The notes below the pieces were generated by a model, which saw only the letters and a program-made list of their open reading frames with translations, was not told the DNA's origin and searched no databases. Below, piece after piece: positions 7,703 to 16,686 of a stretch of 64,000 nt of DNA. The DNA is from HGM11368 sp051883415 (GTDB lineage Bacteria > Bacillota > Clostridia > Christensenellales > UBA3700): assembly GCA_051883415.1 (NCBI GenBank), contig JBJETR010000036.1:1-64000 (forward strand), in the 5' to 3' direction. Position numbers and translations under genes: made by a program. Each line of letters starts with the position of its first letter. Position 1 is the first letter of the stretch.

Positions 7703-8578
7703 TTATTGTTGTTTAAACACTCCGTTGAGAGCACAATATACCGCTCCCGTCACGCCCGCCTTATTGCCAAGTGTCGCACGTCCTAATCTCGCCGAGATTT
7801 GACTCTTGCAAGGCTCGCTCCACATATTCCACCACAAGTCGCCAAGCTCCACTACGCCTCCGCCTATCAAAATAAGGTCGGGGTAAAACTGCTCGTCGAC
7901 AATCTTGACCACCTTGGTAAAGTCGTCGAAAAAGTCTCTCAATACTTGCGTATACTTGCCACTCTTGTTGCTAAATACTTCTCTTAGGTCGCTATTGCCC
8001 GCACTCTTTTTGAGTCCCGTAGCGGAAACGTAACACTCCACGCAACCCTTGTTGCCACAAAAGCAAACTCTATCTCCGCCCTCGTGAAGAATATAATGTC
8101 CCATTCTCGTATCTACTACCGAACCCTCGTCAAGCCGTCTGTCTACAAGCAAGCTTGCACCTAGTCCCGTGCCCAGAGTGAGCATCATCACTCTATCGTA
8201 GCCTACACCGCCTCCGCAAAAACACTCGGCAACCAATGCGCCTACGGCATCGTTGACGACAGTGACTCTCCTACCGAGTCGACTGCTTAGTATCTCGGAT
8301 AACCTTAGTCCCGTAAAGCCCCTGAGTGCGTCGGTAGCGTAGGTAATGCTACCACTATTCCAATCTACCGTACCGGCGGTGGCTACGCCAATCATCTCAA
8401 CCCCGGATAGGTCAAAGTGCTTGATAGCCTTGACGATATTGCCTACGATAATCTCCGCACCCTTGTCACCTTGGGTAGGAGTAGAATAATTGTGCAGTAT
8501 CGAATAACTACTGTCTTCTACAGATATAAGTGCAGACTTGATGCTCGTTCCGCCTACGTCAACGCCTATCGTCAACAT
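7703..8578 (-). CDS. nanK: ROK-family sugar kinase, probable N-acetylmannosamine kinase
   Basis: 291 residues. ATP-dependent ROK kinase: N-terminal phosphate loop DVGGTSIK (7-14), catalytic Asp in VVNDAVGA, and the zinc site of the ROK signature CFCGNKGCVE (about 170-180). The role, phosphorylating ManNAc to ManNAc-6-P, is inferred from lying between nanA and nanE; ROK sequences alone do not tell ManNAc from GlcNAc or glucose kinases. Its start overlaps the nanE end by seven bases. Confidence 0.88.
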   Translation of the reverse strand: MLTIGVDVGGTSIKSALISVEDSSYSILHNYSTPTQGDKGAEIIVGNIVKAIKHFDLSGVEMIGVATAGTVDWNSGSITYATDALRGFTGLRLSEILSSRLGRRVTVVNDAVGALVAECFCGGGVGYDRVMMLTLGTGLGASLLVDRRLDEGSVVDTRMGHYILHEGGDRVCFCGNKGCVECYVSATGLKKSAGNSDLREVFSNKSGKYTQVLRDFFDDFTKVVKIVDEQFYPDLILIGGGVVELGDLWWNMWSEPCKSQISARLGRATLGNKAGVTGAVYCALNGVFKQQ

Positions 8579-9249
8579 AGTTCGAGTGCTCCCACGAACC
8601 GCTTGGTAATGTCGGTAGGACGGGTGATTGCCGTGCCCACTACAATGGAATATACGCCCGTACGACTAACCTTGGTGAGTTGGTCTCTCTCCCATATTCC
8701 GCCCTCGGCTATGATATGCGCCTTAGGGAACTTGACTACCATTGTGCTCAAAAACTCGTAGTCGGGTATGCTTATGCCCTTGGTAGCAGGAGTATAACCT
8801 CGCATGGTCGAGCCTATGTAATCGAAGCCCAACTCGTAAGCGTACTCGGCATTAGTCATATCGTCTACGTCCGCCATTATCTCTACGGTAGGTGCGTTGG
8901 CTCTGATATATGCTACAAGGTCGGATAGCTTCTCTCCGTTAGGTCTTTCTCTACCCGTGCAATCCAAGGCTATGACTTCACAACCCGAAGTCAACAACTG
9001 CTTGACTTCCTTCAAGGTCGGAGTTATGTATACGGGCGAATCGGGATATACGGCTTTGATAATTCCTATGACGGGCAACTCCACTCTACCTTTGATAGAT
9101 TTGATATCTTCCACGCCGTTGGCTCTGATACCTACCGCTCCGCCTTGCTGAGCAGCATAGGCAAAATGTTGCATTATGCCAAGCCCGTACAAAGACTCTC
9201 CTTGTACCGCTTGACAAGATACTATAACTCCCCTATTCAAATTAGGCAT
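8572..9249 (-). CDS. nanE: N-acetylmannosamine-6-phosphate 2-epimerase
   Basis: 225 residues, TIM barrel. Converts ManNAc-6-P to GlcNAc-6-P, the last Nan step before nagA/nagB. Seen: RGVIVSCQAVQGESL at the N-terminus, catalytic lysine region GIIKAVYPDSPVYITP, VIALDCTGRERP, and MADVDDMTNAEYA. Overlaps the sialidase stop by eight bases and has its own AAGGAG. No nagA or nagB lies in this window. Confidence 0.94.
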   Translation of the reverse strand: MPNLNRGVIVSCQAVQGESLYGLGIMQHFAYAAQQGGAVGIRANGVEDIKSIKGRVELPVIGIIKAVYPDSPVYITPTLKEVKQLLTSGCEVIALDCTGRERPNGEKLSDLVAYIRANAPTVEIMADVDDMTNAEYAYELGFDYIGSTMRGYTPATKGISIPDYEFLSTMVVKFPKAHIIAEGGIWERDQLTKVSRTGVYSIVVGTAITRPTDITKRFVGALELC

Positions 9250-10552
9250 GACTATTCTCCTTTATCCAATCAAGACTGACTATAGTCCAATCTATACTCT
9301 CGTGCAGGGTGCTTGGCTCGAACAATACGCCGATATCGCCGCTAGGCAACTGCACCATACTACTGTATACGAATTCTCCCTCTCGCAAAGTCGCACTGTA
9401 CGCCCACGTCTTGCCCTCATCGTAGGACAACCTAATCACGCCGTTGCGACGCTTCTTGCTGTCGGCACCGTTGAGGAATACCACGCAAGGCTTGTCGCCG
9501 TCCACTGCGTTGATAACCGACAACTGACATATACTTTGCTTGAGAGCGTCGTCAAAACAAAAGTTCGTCCAGCTCTCTCCGCCGTCGTAACTGTCGGCAA
9601 CGGCAACTCTCTTCTTGTTGCTGTGGTTGCGCATAAACAGTCTTAGTCCACCCTCTTGCAGATTGATAAGCTGACTCTCGCTCAAGCACTCGTGTGGCAA
9701 TACGCTCTTGTCCTTGCAACTAAACAATCCCAGCCTTTTGCGACAATGGGTAGGGGTGTCGCCCATCTTCCAACTATTGCCCCCGTCGTCGCTATATATG
9801 ACGGCGCAAGATAGTCGTAGCACTCTACCCTTGCCCTTGTTATAGTATATCGGAAATACCAATCTACCCGCATACTTGCCTTGCTCTATCTTGACGCCCA
9901 CTCCCGGGCCCGTGCCGATAAAGCTCATATCGTCGGTCTTGACTTGGTGGTTAAGGCATACCGGCTTGGACCAAGTGAGTCCGTCATCATCGCTGTAACA
10001 CAACATAAGATAGAAGGTGGATTGTTCTTTGAATATACCGTCCCCAATAAAAATGTTGGACACGTATTGACTTTTTTGATAAATATTGCCGTCTTCGTCT
10101 ATCTCGTAGTCGGTGGCTGTATCGCCCGAATAAAGCTTGCCGTCCCTCGCGGTAAATCTCTCGCCTTGACCAATGATATACCTATATCCGTGCTCGTCCT
10201 CGCCCACTCCGCTAACGCAACTGAGTATGCCGACTCCCGCCGGAGTATGGTCGTAGAGCATATATATTCTACCCTTCTCCCCATCGTAGAGCAACGTCGG
10301 ATCGATTGCCGCAGACGCACCTTGTTTGCTCTCTCCGTATTCTCTAACGGCAACTATCTTGTCACCCCAAGTCTTGCCACCGTCCAAAGAACGTCTGACT
10401 ACTTTGTCTATACGGTTGGGGTTGTCGCCACCACCATAGTACCTTTCGTCGGCACAAGCAACTACTACACCGTTATTGGTTACCACCACGGCGGGTATCC
10501 TGTAATTGCCTTGTCCGCAACTCTCCTTGTCGAATAGTTTGATAAATTCCAT
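9242..10552 (-). CDS. Exo-alpha-sialidase without signal peptide (cytoplasmic)
   Basis: About 436 residues, six-bladed sialidase fold (GH33-type). Seen: the arginine motif YRIPAVVV near residue 19 and five Asp-box-like turns (SLDGGKTWGD, YSDDDGLTWSKP, YSDDGGNSWKMG, SYDGGESWTNF, SYDEGKTWAYS). It starts MEFIKLFDKE with no signal peptide, anchor or carbohydrate-binding module, so it acts on sialosides brought into the cell. The ATG at 10552 is preferred; a GTG two codons upstream overlaps the mutarotase stop codon and is possible. Second gene of the operon. Confidence 0.88.
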   Translation of the reverse strand: MEFIKLFDKESCGQGNYRIPAVVVTNNGVVVACADERYYGGGDNPNRIDKVVRRSLDGGKTWGDKIVAVREYGESKQGASAAIDPTLLYDGEKGRIYMLYDHTPAGVGILSCVSGVGEDEHGYRYIIGQGERFTARDGKLYSGDTATDYEIDEDGNIYQKSQYVSNIFIGDGIFKEQSTFYLMLCYSDDDGLTWSKPVCLNHQVKTDDMSFIGTGPGVGVKIEQGKYAGRLVFPIYYNKGKGRVLRLSCAVIYSDDGGNSWKMGDTPTHCRKRLGLFSCKDKSVLPHECLSESQLINLQEGGLRLFMRNHSNKKRVAVADSYDGGESWTNFCFDDALKQSICQLSVINAVDGDKPCVVFLNGADSKKRRNGVIRLSYDEGKTWAYSATLREGEFVYSSMVQLPSGDIGVLFEPSTLHESIDWTIVSLDWIKENSHA

Positions 10553-10554
10553 AT

Positions 10555-11433
10555 TCACCTACCTACCGTCATACTCCAACGATACGTGTATTGTTTGTCC
10601 GGCTCCAATGCAATAATACTCGTCTTCTTGCTGAGTTCTCTCTCCGGCTCGGCATAGTCGGGCAGTGCAAGCCATGGTTCTATGCAATAATATCCGCCCT
10701 TATTTTCCCAACTCCACAAGCCGAGGTTTGGCGTAGCGCCTAAATCGAATATTATGCTTACGCCGTCCTTACGCACCAATTTGAAATGCGAAAAATCCGC
10801 ACCCGTAAGAATGACTGTCGGATATCTTTGCATAAGCTCTTTGGTCAACGGGAGCTTGCTAAACTTCTCCCACTTCTCTCGCCCTAATATATACTTGCCC
10901 TCTTGCAAAGTCAAGTTGTATGGCTCTATCTCCTTGCCAAAATCGAGATAGTTGCCGCTTAGGTCGTCCCTCTCGCCGTTGCCCACGCAAGGCAACGCAA
11001 TAGCGGGATGCGCTCCAAGACCAAAATACATCGTCTTGTCGTCAACGTTGGTCACGGTCATCGTAGTGATGAGAGTGTCGCCTTCTATCTTGCGTGTAAT
11101 GCTAAAATCAAACTTGTACGGGTAACGAACAAGCATGGACTCGTCGTACGTCAAGCGCAAAGTCACACTATCTTGCGTATGCTCTGTCACTTGAAAAGTC
11201 GAATAGTCGCACAGTCCGTGTATATTCATCTCGTAACGCTTGCCATCTACCGTATAATAGCCGTCTTTGAGCCTTGCAACAAAGGGGAAAATTACTACGT
11301 CCTTATCCGTCCAACTATCGGGGCTGCCTTGCCACAACAATTCTCTGCCCGTCGTGATATCAAAAAAACTATCGAGAGTGCCACCCTCTTCGTCCACAAT
11401 CACTCGCAATCTGCCATTGTCGATACTCTTCAT
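10555..11433 (-). CDS. Aldose 1-epimerase-like protein (mutarotase fold)
   Basis: 292 residues, PF01263-type beta-sandwich. Seen: NIHGLCDYSTFQV (first catalytic-His region), GLGAHPAIALPC (second His), and a C-terminal Glu in YYCIEPWLALPD. First gene of the sialic-acid operon, with GGGAGG before the ATG. Sialidases release the alpha anomer while the lyase uses an open or specific form, so a sugar mutarotase here could speed anomer exchange of sialic acid or of the released galactose. The substrate is inferred from context only. Confidence 0.8.
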   Translation of the reverse strand: MKSIDNGRLRVIVDEEGGTLDSFFDITTGRELLWQGSPDSWTDKDVVIFPFVARLKDGYYTVDGKRYEMNIHGLCDYSTFQVTEHTQDSVTLRLTYDESMLVRYPYKFDFSITRKIEGDTLITTMTVTNVDDKTMYFGLGAHPAIALPCVGNGERDDLSGNYLDFGKEIEPYNLTLQEGKYILGREKWEKFSKLPLTKELMQRYPTVILTGADFSHFKLVRKDGVSIIFDLGATPNLGLWSWENKGGYYCIEPWLALPDYAEPERELSKKTSIIALEPDKQYTYRWSMTVGR

Positions 11434-11459
11434 AATTCCTCCCTAAATCGTCTAAAAAA

Positions 11460-11488
11460 ATTATAGCACAACGTAATCGTAAATACAA
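11460..11488 (-). promoter_or_regulatory. Promoter of the sialic-acid operon
   Basis: Minus strand TTGTAT (11488-11483), 17-bp spacer, TATAAT (11465-11460), about 27 bases before the first start codon. It is back to back with the aminopeptidase promoter; no dedicated regulator gene is adjacent. Confidence 0.6.
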
Positions 11489-11515
11489 TATATGTAAATA
11501 ATATTGTTGCCCTAC

Positions 11516-11544
11516 TTGCAAGTAAAAATTGATGAGTGTATAAT
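11516..11544 (+). promoter_or_regulatory. Promoter of the M29 aminopeptidase
   Basis: TTGCAA (11516-11521), 17-bp spacer, TATAAT (11539-11544). The ATG is 18 bases downstream with AAGGAG between, so the leader is very short. Confidence 0.65.
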
Positions 11545-11562
11545 AACTTCAAGGAGATTGAT

Positions 11563-12792
11563 ATGAAGGAAAAATTGTTGAAAAAATATGCAAAAACAGT
11601 GGTAAAAGTGGGCGTGAACCTTCAAAAGGGCGACGACCTCGTAATCAATACCACCGTTGACGGCATTGAACTTGCCAGAGCTATCGCCGAATGTGCCTAC
11701 AAAGAGGGGGCAAAACGCGTCGACGTGCAGTTTGGAGATGAAAAATTGAGGAGATTGGACTATACCTATCAATCCGAGCAAGAATTGACGACGCTTCCTA
11801 AGTGGCTTATCGACCGTAGCAACGATATGGTGGATAGAAAGGCGTGCTACGTGGCTATCTTGGCAGAAGATCCCGACGCTTTCGTTGGGATAGACGAGGA
11901 CTTGATTGCTAAAGTTTCACGGGCAAGACATATAGCACTAAAAAGATATTACGACGCCGCTACAAGCAACGAGATAAGGTGGTGTCTATGCGCCGTGCCG
12001 AGCAAGGAATGGGCAAAAAAGGTGTTCCCTAATTTGTCAGCAAGCAAAGCCGTAGACCAACTGTGGAAGATGATTGCTACCACTATGCGACTAGACCAAA
12101 AATCCCCCGTCAAGGCTTGGCAAGAGCACAACGAGCGCCTAGCTACTTTGAGTGAGTATTTGACTAAAAAGCAGTTTTGCAAATTGCATTTGACTACGGG
12201 GTTGGGTACCAACCTGGAAGTTGGGTTGCCTAAGGGATATTACTTTAGCGGTGGTCACGAGATTAGCCATGACGGTGTGGGCTTTACCGCCAACATGCCT
12301 ACCGAAGAGGTCTTTTCGTTGCCTCATAGAGAAAAGGTGGAGGGTGTGGTGTATTCATCCATGCCACTAGTGCACAACGGCAATACGGTGGACGGATTTT
12401 GGCTGAGATTGGAAAAGGGAAAAATCGTAGACTACGATGCCAAGCAAGGTCTTAATACCCTCAAGGGTATAATCGAAAGCGATGAGGGAAGCCGCTATCT
12501 TGGCGAGATTGCAATAGTGCAATACGACTCCCCTATCCGCAGTCTTAATACGCTGTTCTACAACACCTTATTCGACGAAAACGCAAGCTGTCACCTAGCT
12601 ATCGGCGAAGCCTATCCTATGATAGAGGGTGTGGAAAATATGGACGAAGAAACCAAAAAACAATGCGGTATCAACACGTCTTGCACACACGTAGACTTTA
12701 TGATAGGCACCGAGGATATGACGATAATAGGCGAAGATTGCGACGGCAACCAAACGGTTATTATGCAAAACGGTAACCTCGTGTGCGTGTGA
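11563..12792 (+). CDS. M29-family metallo-aminopeptidase (AmpS/PepS type)
   Basis: 409 residues, the usual length of M29 aminopeptidases, which remove N-terminal residues from peptides in the cytoplasm with two metal ions. Seen: N-terminal domain (VNLQKGDDLVINTTVDGIELAR), metal ligands in a Glu/His-rich C-terminal half (MPTEEVFSLPHREKVEG, HLAIGEAYP, SCTHVDFMIG). The start with AAGGAG at 11563 is chosen over an in-frame codon upstream. Monocistronic, with its own promoter and terminator. Confidence 0.9.
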   Translation: MKEKLLKKYAKTVVKVGVNLQKGDDLVINTTVDGIELARAIAECAYKEGAKRVDVQFGDEKLRRLDYTYQSEQELTTLPKWLIDRSNDMVDRKACYVAILAEDPDAFVGIDEDLIAKVSRARHIALKRYYDAATSNEIRWCLCAVPSKEWAKKVFPNLSASKAVDQLWKMIATTMRLDQKSPVKAWQEHNERLATLSEYLTKKQFCKLHLTTGLGTNLEVGLPKGYYFSGGHEISHDGVGFTANMPTEEVFSLPHREKVEGVVYSSMPLVHNGNTVDGFWLRLEKGKIVDYDAKQGLNTLKGIIESDEGSRYLGEIAIVQYDSPIRSLNTLFYNTLFDENASCHLAIGEAYPMIEGVENMDEETKKQCGINTSCTHVDFMIGTEDMTIIGEDCDGNQTVIMQNGNLVCV

Positions 12793-12811
12793 TTGTTGAC
12801 TAATAATTACA

Positions 12812-12840
12812 AAAAAGCCGATACGTATCGGCTTTTTGTT
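12812..12840 (+). terminator. Terminator after the aminopeptidase
   Basis: Perfect palindrome AAAAAGCCGATAC/GTATCGGCTTTTT. The core contains GATACGTATC, a 10-mer that recurs in several intergenic regions of this window. T-tracts on both sides allow use by birA on the opposite strand. Confidence 0.85.
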
Positions 12841-12879
12841 ATTTTTAATTGTTTTGTTTTGCTTATTTGTATTGCAATA

Positions 12880-13662
12880 TTACTTGCCTATCACGTTGTC
12901 GTGCAAAGATACCTCTCCGCTATTGAGCGATAGCACCACGTCGCCACAGTCTACAACAAGACTCGCTCTATCGTCAATATCGAGCACTTTGCCATGGCAA
13001 GCGTTGCCGTTGAAAACAAAGTCTACGTAGTTGCCTATGAGCATCGAGCGTTGTTTGTACTCGCTAAGGAAGTCGGCACAATTCAATTCTTCCGCTATTG
13101 TCATAACCTCTCGATAAATCTCGGCTATCAGCAAATTGCGGTCTAGGTCGTTGTCGTCATAGAGATAGGCTATCTTGTCGACAAGGTCGTCGGGGATAGG
13201 GACGTCAGGTTGTTGAGCGTTGATACCTATACCGACAATTACGCTGTCTACACTGTCTTGGTCAGCCCTTGCGTTGCACATTATGCCCGCAACCTTTTTA
13301 CCCGCAAGATATAGGTCGTTAACCCACTTGATTTGAAGGCTGATGCCACACACCTTATCCACGGCTCTCGCCACGGCAACGGCAACGGCAGGGGTGATGA
13401 GCCCGGCTTGCTCCATGGTGCAATTTACTTTGACAGCCATGCTCATATATATGCCGTAACCTGCGGGCGAAAAAAACTTCCTGCCCTCTATTCTGCCTTT
13501 GCCCGCAGTTTGCTCCTCGGCTACTACGAGCAGTCCTTCTACGAATTGGTCACGTAGTAACCCTTCGATATAGTCGTTGGTGGAGGTGACCGTATCCAAT
13601 ACGACGACCTCGGCACCGGTCATTTCTTGAAGTCTTGTTTGATTGAGGGGTACGAATTGCAT
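12880..13662 (-). CDS. birA: Biotin-[acetyl-CoA carboxylase] ligase
   Basis: 260 residues. Attaches biotin to the acceptor lysine of biotin-dependent carboxylases. Seen: TSTNDYI (biotin entry), the biotinyl-AMP loop GKGRIEGRKFFSP (GRGRxGR-type), KWVNDLYLAGKKVAGI with the catalytic lysine, and a small C-terminal SH3-like domain (about 210-260). There is no N-terminal helix-turn-helix, so it is the non-regulatory type. The start at 13662 has AGG upstream; a longer reading frame upstream would run through non-coding sequence. Confidence 0.9.
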   Translation of the reverse strand: MQFVPLNQTRLQEMTGAEVVVLDTVTSTNDYIEGLLRDQFVEGLLVVAEEQTAGKGRIEGRKFFSPAGYGIYMSMAVKVNCTMEQAGLITPAVAVAVARAVDKVCGISLQIKWVNDLYLAGKKVAGIMCNARADQDSVDSVIVGIGINAQQPDVPIPDDLVDKIAYLYDDNDLDRNLLIAEIYREVMTIAEELNCADFLSEYKQRSMLIGNYVDFVFNGNACHGKVLDIDDRASLVVDCGDVVLSLNSGEVSLHDNVIGK

Positions 13663-13744
13663 ATTTACCTCACTTGCATTGTTAGTAGTCTGTTGAACGT
13701 CAGATAGAGCCTTTCCGTTACGCCTATCGGACGACAAGTCTAAA

Positions 13745-13771
13745 GAAAAAATCGCTCTCATACGAGAGCGA
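13745..13771 (-). terminator. Terminator after the small membrane gene
   Basis: TCGCTCTC-GTAT-GAGAGCGA followed by TTTTTTC on the minus strand. Confidence 0.8.
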
Positions 13772-13784
13772 CCTCGAATTGTAG

Positions 13785-14015
13785 TTATACCAATACCAAA
13801 AGTTTGTTCTTGACAATGATAGAAATCAAGTCGATAATCCAAAAGAGTGGAGCAAGAATTACGTTGAGAACGATGCCCAAAATGTTTCTTCTCTGTGCTC
13901 TGATGATGATACCCAAAATGAGGTTGGTGATAGGAATAATAGCAAGAATGATGCTGATTATGTAACCCAAACCAAAATATCCGCCGCCGGACTTGCTAGA
14001 TTTTTTCTTTGCCAT
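13785..14015 (-). CDS. Small membrane protein (76 aa)
   Basis: A basic N-terminus (AKKKSSKSGGG), then two hydrophobic segments (YIISIILAIIPITNLILGIII and ILGIVLNVILAPLFWIIDLISIIV). GGAGAA precedes the ATG and a strong terminator follows. It resembles small two-helix proteins of unknown role common in Clostridia. Function unknown. Confidence 0.65.
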   Translation of the reverse strand: MAKKKSSKSGGGYFGLGYIISIILAIIPITNLILGIIIRAQRRNILGIVLNVILAPLFWIIDLISIIVKNKLLVLV

Positions 14016-14225
14016 ATACGTGTTCTCCTTTTATTTTTCTATATATCATTATATAGTAGTCTTGCTTATTTTTCAATATATATCAAAAAAATTTTTGGCG
14101 TTTTTGCAACAATTTTGTTTGGAAAAAGTGCCGCTAGTCGTCAATTGCGTCAACTATTGAATTGATTATCAAGGTCATATTCTTGGCTAGCGTTATCGAC
14201 TATCTCGACGGCTCTTAGAGTAATA

Positions 14226-14250
14226 AAAGGCAAGGTTAGCCTTGCCCTTT
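14226..14250 (-). terminator. Terminator of the feo operon
   Basis: GGCAAGG-CTAA-CCTTGCC followed by TTTTATT on the minus strand, 20 bases past the last feo gene. Confidence 0.8.
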
Positions 14251-14269
14251 GTCGTACCAACAATTTAGA

Positions 14270-14422
14270 TTATGATTTATGAGTATCGTCGTGGCAACAT
14301 CTACACTTAGAGCAATCGCCACAACAAGTTTTGCCCTTCTTTTTGGCGATTATGCGGTAGACGGTTACGCCTACTACGATAACCACCGCAAATACTATGA
14401 TTAAAACTTCTATCGCTTTCAT
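14270..14422 (-). CDS. FeoB-associated Cys-rich membrane protein
   Basis: 50 residues: one N-terminal membrane helix (VLIIVFAVVIVVGVTVYRII), a basic stretch (AKKKGK), and a cysteine-rich tail CCGDCSKCRCCHDD. Such proteins follow feoB in many Clostridia and Bacteroidetes and are thought to assist Feo iron uptake, perhaps as a metal relay. The start ATG overlaps the feoB stop (ATGA), so it is translationally coupled. Confidence 0.85.
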   Translation of the reverse strand: MKAIEVLIIVFAVVIVVGVTVYRIIAKKKGKTCCGDCSKCRCCHDDTHKS

Positions 14423-16686
14423 ACCTTTCTCCTTATCGGCAATTTGATTTTGCCCTTGTTGTATAGCAATATCAACGTCACTACAACTACTGCCAAAGCC
14501 ACGAATATAAACGCCGTCCACCAATAGGTGCCGATAAGATAGATAGCGCTCGATACAAGGAATGACGTGCATATCCAATAGATTATCGTGTTGCGGAAAG
14601 CGTGGTCAAAGTTGAGCTCCGCCTTTGCCGTTGCTACCGCCGCGAAGCATGGTATAGTCAACATATTGAAGGCAATAAAGGCTATAAGTGCAGGTATGGT
14701 GACTCCCGTCATCTCTATCATTTGGACTACGCTGTCCACTCCTTCGAGAGCTTCGTCCGCCACAAAGCCCGATACGATACAAGCGGCAAGCGTGCCGAAA
14801 GTAGCAATTACGTTCTCTTTGGCGATAAGTCCCGTCACTGCCGCTACGGCAAATATCCAACCAAATGCCCCTGCCTGAACGCCAAAACCGAGTGGCGTAA
14901 ATATTGGTTGCACTAGTTGTCCTATGCCTGCAAGTATGCTCTCGTTGATACGCTCGTCCTCAAGGAACTTCCAACTAAAGCTAAAGTGCGACACGAACCA
15001 AATTACTATCGTGGAGGCAAGGATAATGGTGAATGCCTTAGTGATGAAGTGCTTGGCTTTGTCCCACAGCAACAGCATTGTATTCTTGAATTGCGGACGT
15101 CTATACGCAGGCAATTCCATTATAAACGGAGAGCTGTCGCCTTGCATGGTAGTGTTGCGCATGAGCATTACGCTGAGGAGCGCCACAACTATGCCGAGTA
15201 GATACATCGAGTATGTGATGAGGTCTGCATTGCCTACGCCGAACTTGATGACTATCGCGCCCGCAATAGCCGTCAAGATTGGTACTTTGGCTCCACAACT
15301 GAAGAAGGGGATTACCCTAATTGTCGCAACCTTTTCCTTCTTGTCACTGAGCGTGCGGGTGTTGATCATTGCGGGAACGGAGCAACCGAAGCCCATTATC
15401 ATTGGAATAAACGCTCTACCCGACAAACCGAACTTCTTGAAGATTTTGTCAAGTATAAAGGCAACTCTCGCCATATATCCGCTGTCTTCCAAAATAGAGA
15501 AGAATAGGAACAATACGAGAATTTGAGGCAAGAAAGATAGTATTGCGAATATTCCGCCAAGCACGCCGTCACATACCAGCCCTACTGCCCACGAGGCAAG
15601 CCCCGCACTCTCCATTGCACCCCTGATACCGTCGCCTATCGCCGTCGTCGCAACCTCCATTAGCCCTTGCAAAACTACGCCGATAGAATTGATGCCTCCG
15701 TCTCCGAATACTCCCTCAAAAGCCGTGCCCCGGCAGGACACCCAACCCTCGGGCAAAAGCCCGCCTATAAACAGGAAGTTTTCGGAAAAGGTCAAATGGA
15801 ATATGGCAAACATAATCACCAAAAAGATAGGAATACCCCAAAACTTATGTGTGAGTACTCTGTCTATCTTGTTGGCTTGCTCCCTCTTAGCACTCGACTG
15901 ACCGTGCACGTTACGCTTGAGAACCGTAGCCATTCTCGCCGTGATATATCTATACCTCGCATCGGCTATTAGTGCCTCAAAGTCACCTGCGAACTTGTCG
16001 TCCACAAAGGTCTTGCGGAACTCGTCCACCATTTTGGAGGCTTGCGGGTGATTTTTGATTTCTAACTCGTCACTCTCGACAAGCTTGACTGCATGGAAGA
16101 GAGGATTATCAACTCCCGCACCTTGCATACCTATCGAACAGTCACCTATGAGGTGGATGAGTGCCGTATCCTGCAATACCGTCGTAGCCGTGCGTGGACT
16201 TGTGCACTCGCCTATCGCCACTTCCATAAGCTCGGCAAGTCCTTGCTCTTTGAGAGCAGATATGGCAACGACTCTAATACCCATTGCCTCTTGTAATGCC
16301 TTGAGGTCGATTTTGTCACCGTTCTTCTCCACCTCGTCCATCATATTGAGCGCAATGACGATTGGCACGTCTATCTCCATAATTTGAGTGGTGAGATATA
16401 AGTTACGCTCCAAGTTGGTGGCGTCTACTATATTGATGACGCAATCGGGTTTTTGGTCTAGAATAAAGTTGCGAGAAACGACCTCTTCGTCGGTATAAGG
16501 CGACAAGGAATATATGCCCGGCAAGTCTATGATTTGTACGGGCTCGGACGCCTTTTTGTATACTCCTTCCTTTTTGTCTACCGTCACACCCGGCCAATTG
16601 CCGACGTGTGCCGTGGAGCCCGTCAAAGAGTTGAATAAGGTAGTCTTACCGCTGTTAGGATTGCCCACCAAAGCAAACTTTTTCAT
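14419..16686 (-). CDS. feoB: Ferrous iron transporter FeoB
   Basis: 755 residues. N-terminal cytosolic G domain: G1 GNPNSGKT (8-15), G3 DLPG, G4 NMMDE. Then a helical spacer and the membrane domain with Gate/core signatures (RVAFILDKIFKKFGLSGRAFIPMIMGFGCSVPAM near 410, with the conserved Cys). It moves Fe2+ into the cell in a GTPase-dependent way. The start overlaps the feoA stop by four bases. Full length. Confidence 0.97.
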   Translation of the reverse strand: MKKFALVGNPNSGKTTLFNSLTGSTAHVGNWPGVTVDKKEGVYKKASEPVQIIDLPGIYSLSPYTDEEVVSRNFILDQKPDCVINIVDATNLERNLYLTTQIMEIDVPIVIALNMMDEVEKNGDKIDLKALQEAMGIRVVAISALKEQGLAELMEVAIGECTSPRTATTVLQDTALIHLIGDCSIGMQGAGVDNPLFHAVKLVESDELEIKNHPQASKMVDEFRKTFVDDKFAGDFEALIADARYRYITARMATVLKRNVHGQSSAKREQANKIDRVLTHKFWGIPIFLVIMFAIFHLTFSENFLFIGGLLPEGWVSCRGTAFEGVFGDGGINSIGVVLQGLMEVATTAIGDGIRGAMESAGLASWAVGLVCDGVLGGIFAILSFLPQILVLFLFFSILEDSGYMARVAFILDKIFKKFGLSGRAFIPMIMGFGCSVPAMINTRTLSDKKEKVATIRVIPFFSCGAKVPILTAIAGAIVIKFGVGNADLITYSMYLLGIVVALLSVMLMRNTTMQGDSSPFIMELPAYRRPQFKNTMLLLWDKAKHFITKAFTIILASTIVIWFVSHFSFSWKFLEDERINESILAGIGQLVQPIFTPLGFGVQAGAFGWIFAVAAVTGLIAKENVIATFGTLAACIVSGFVADEALEGVDSVVQMIEMTGVTIPALIAFIAFNMLTIPCFAAVATAKAELNFDHAFRNTIIYWICTSFLVSSAIYLIGTYWWTAFIFVALAVVVVTLILLYNKGKIKLPIRRKV

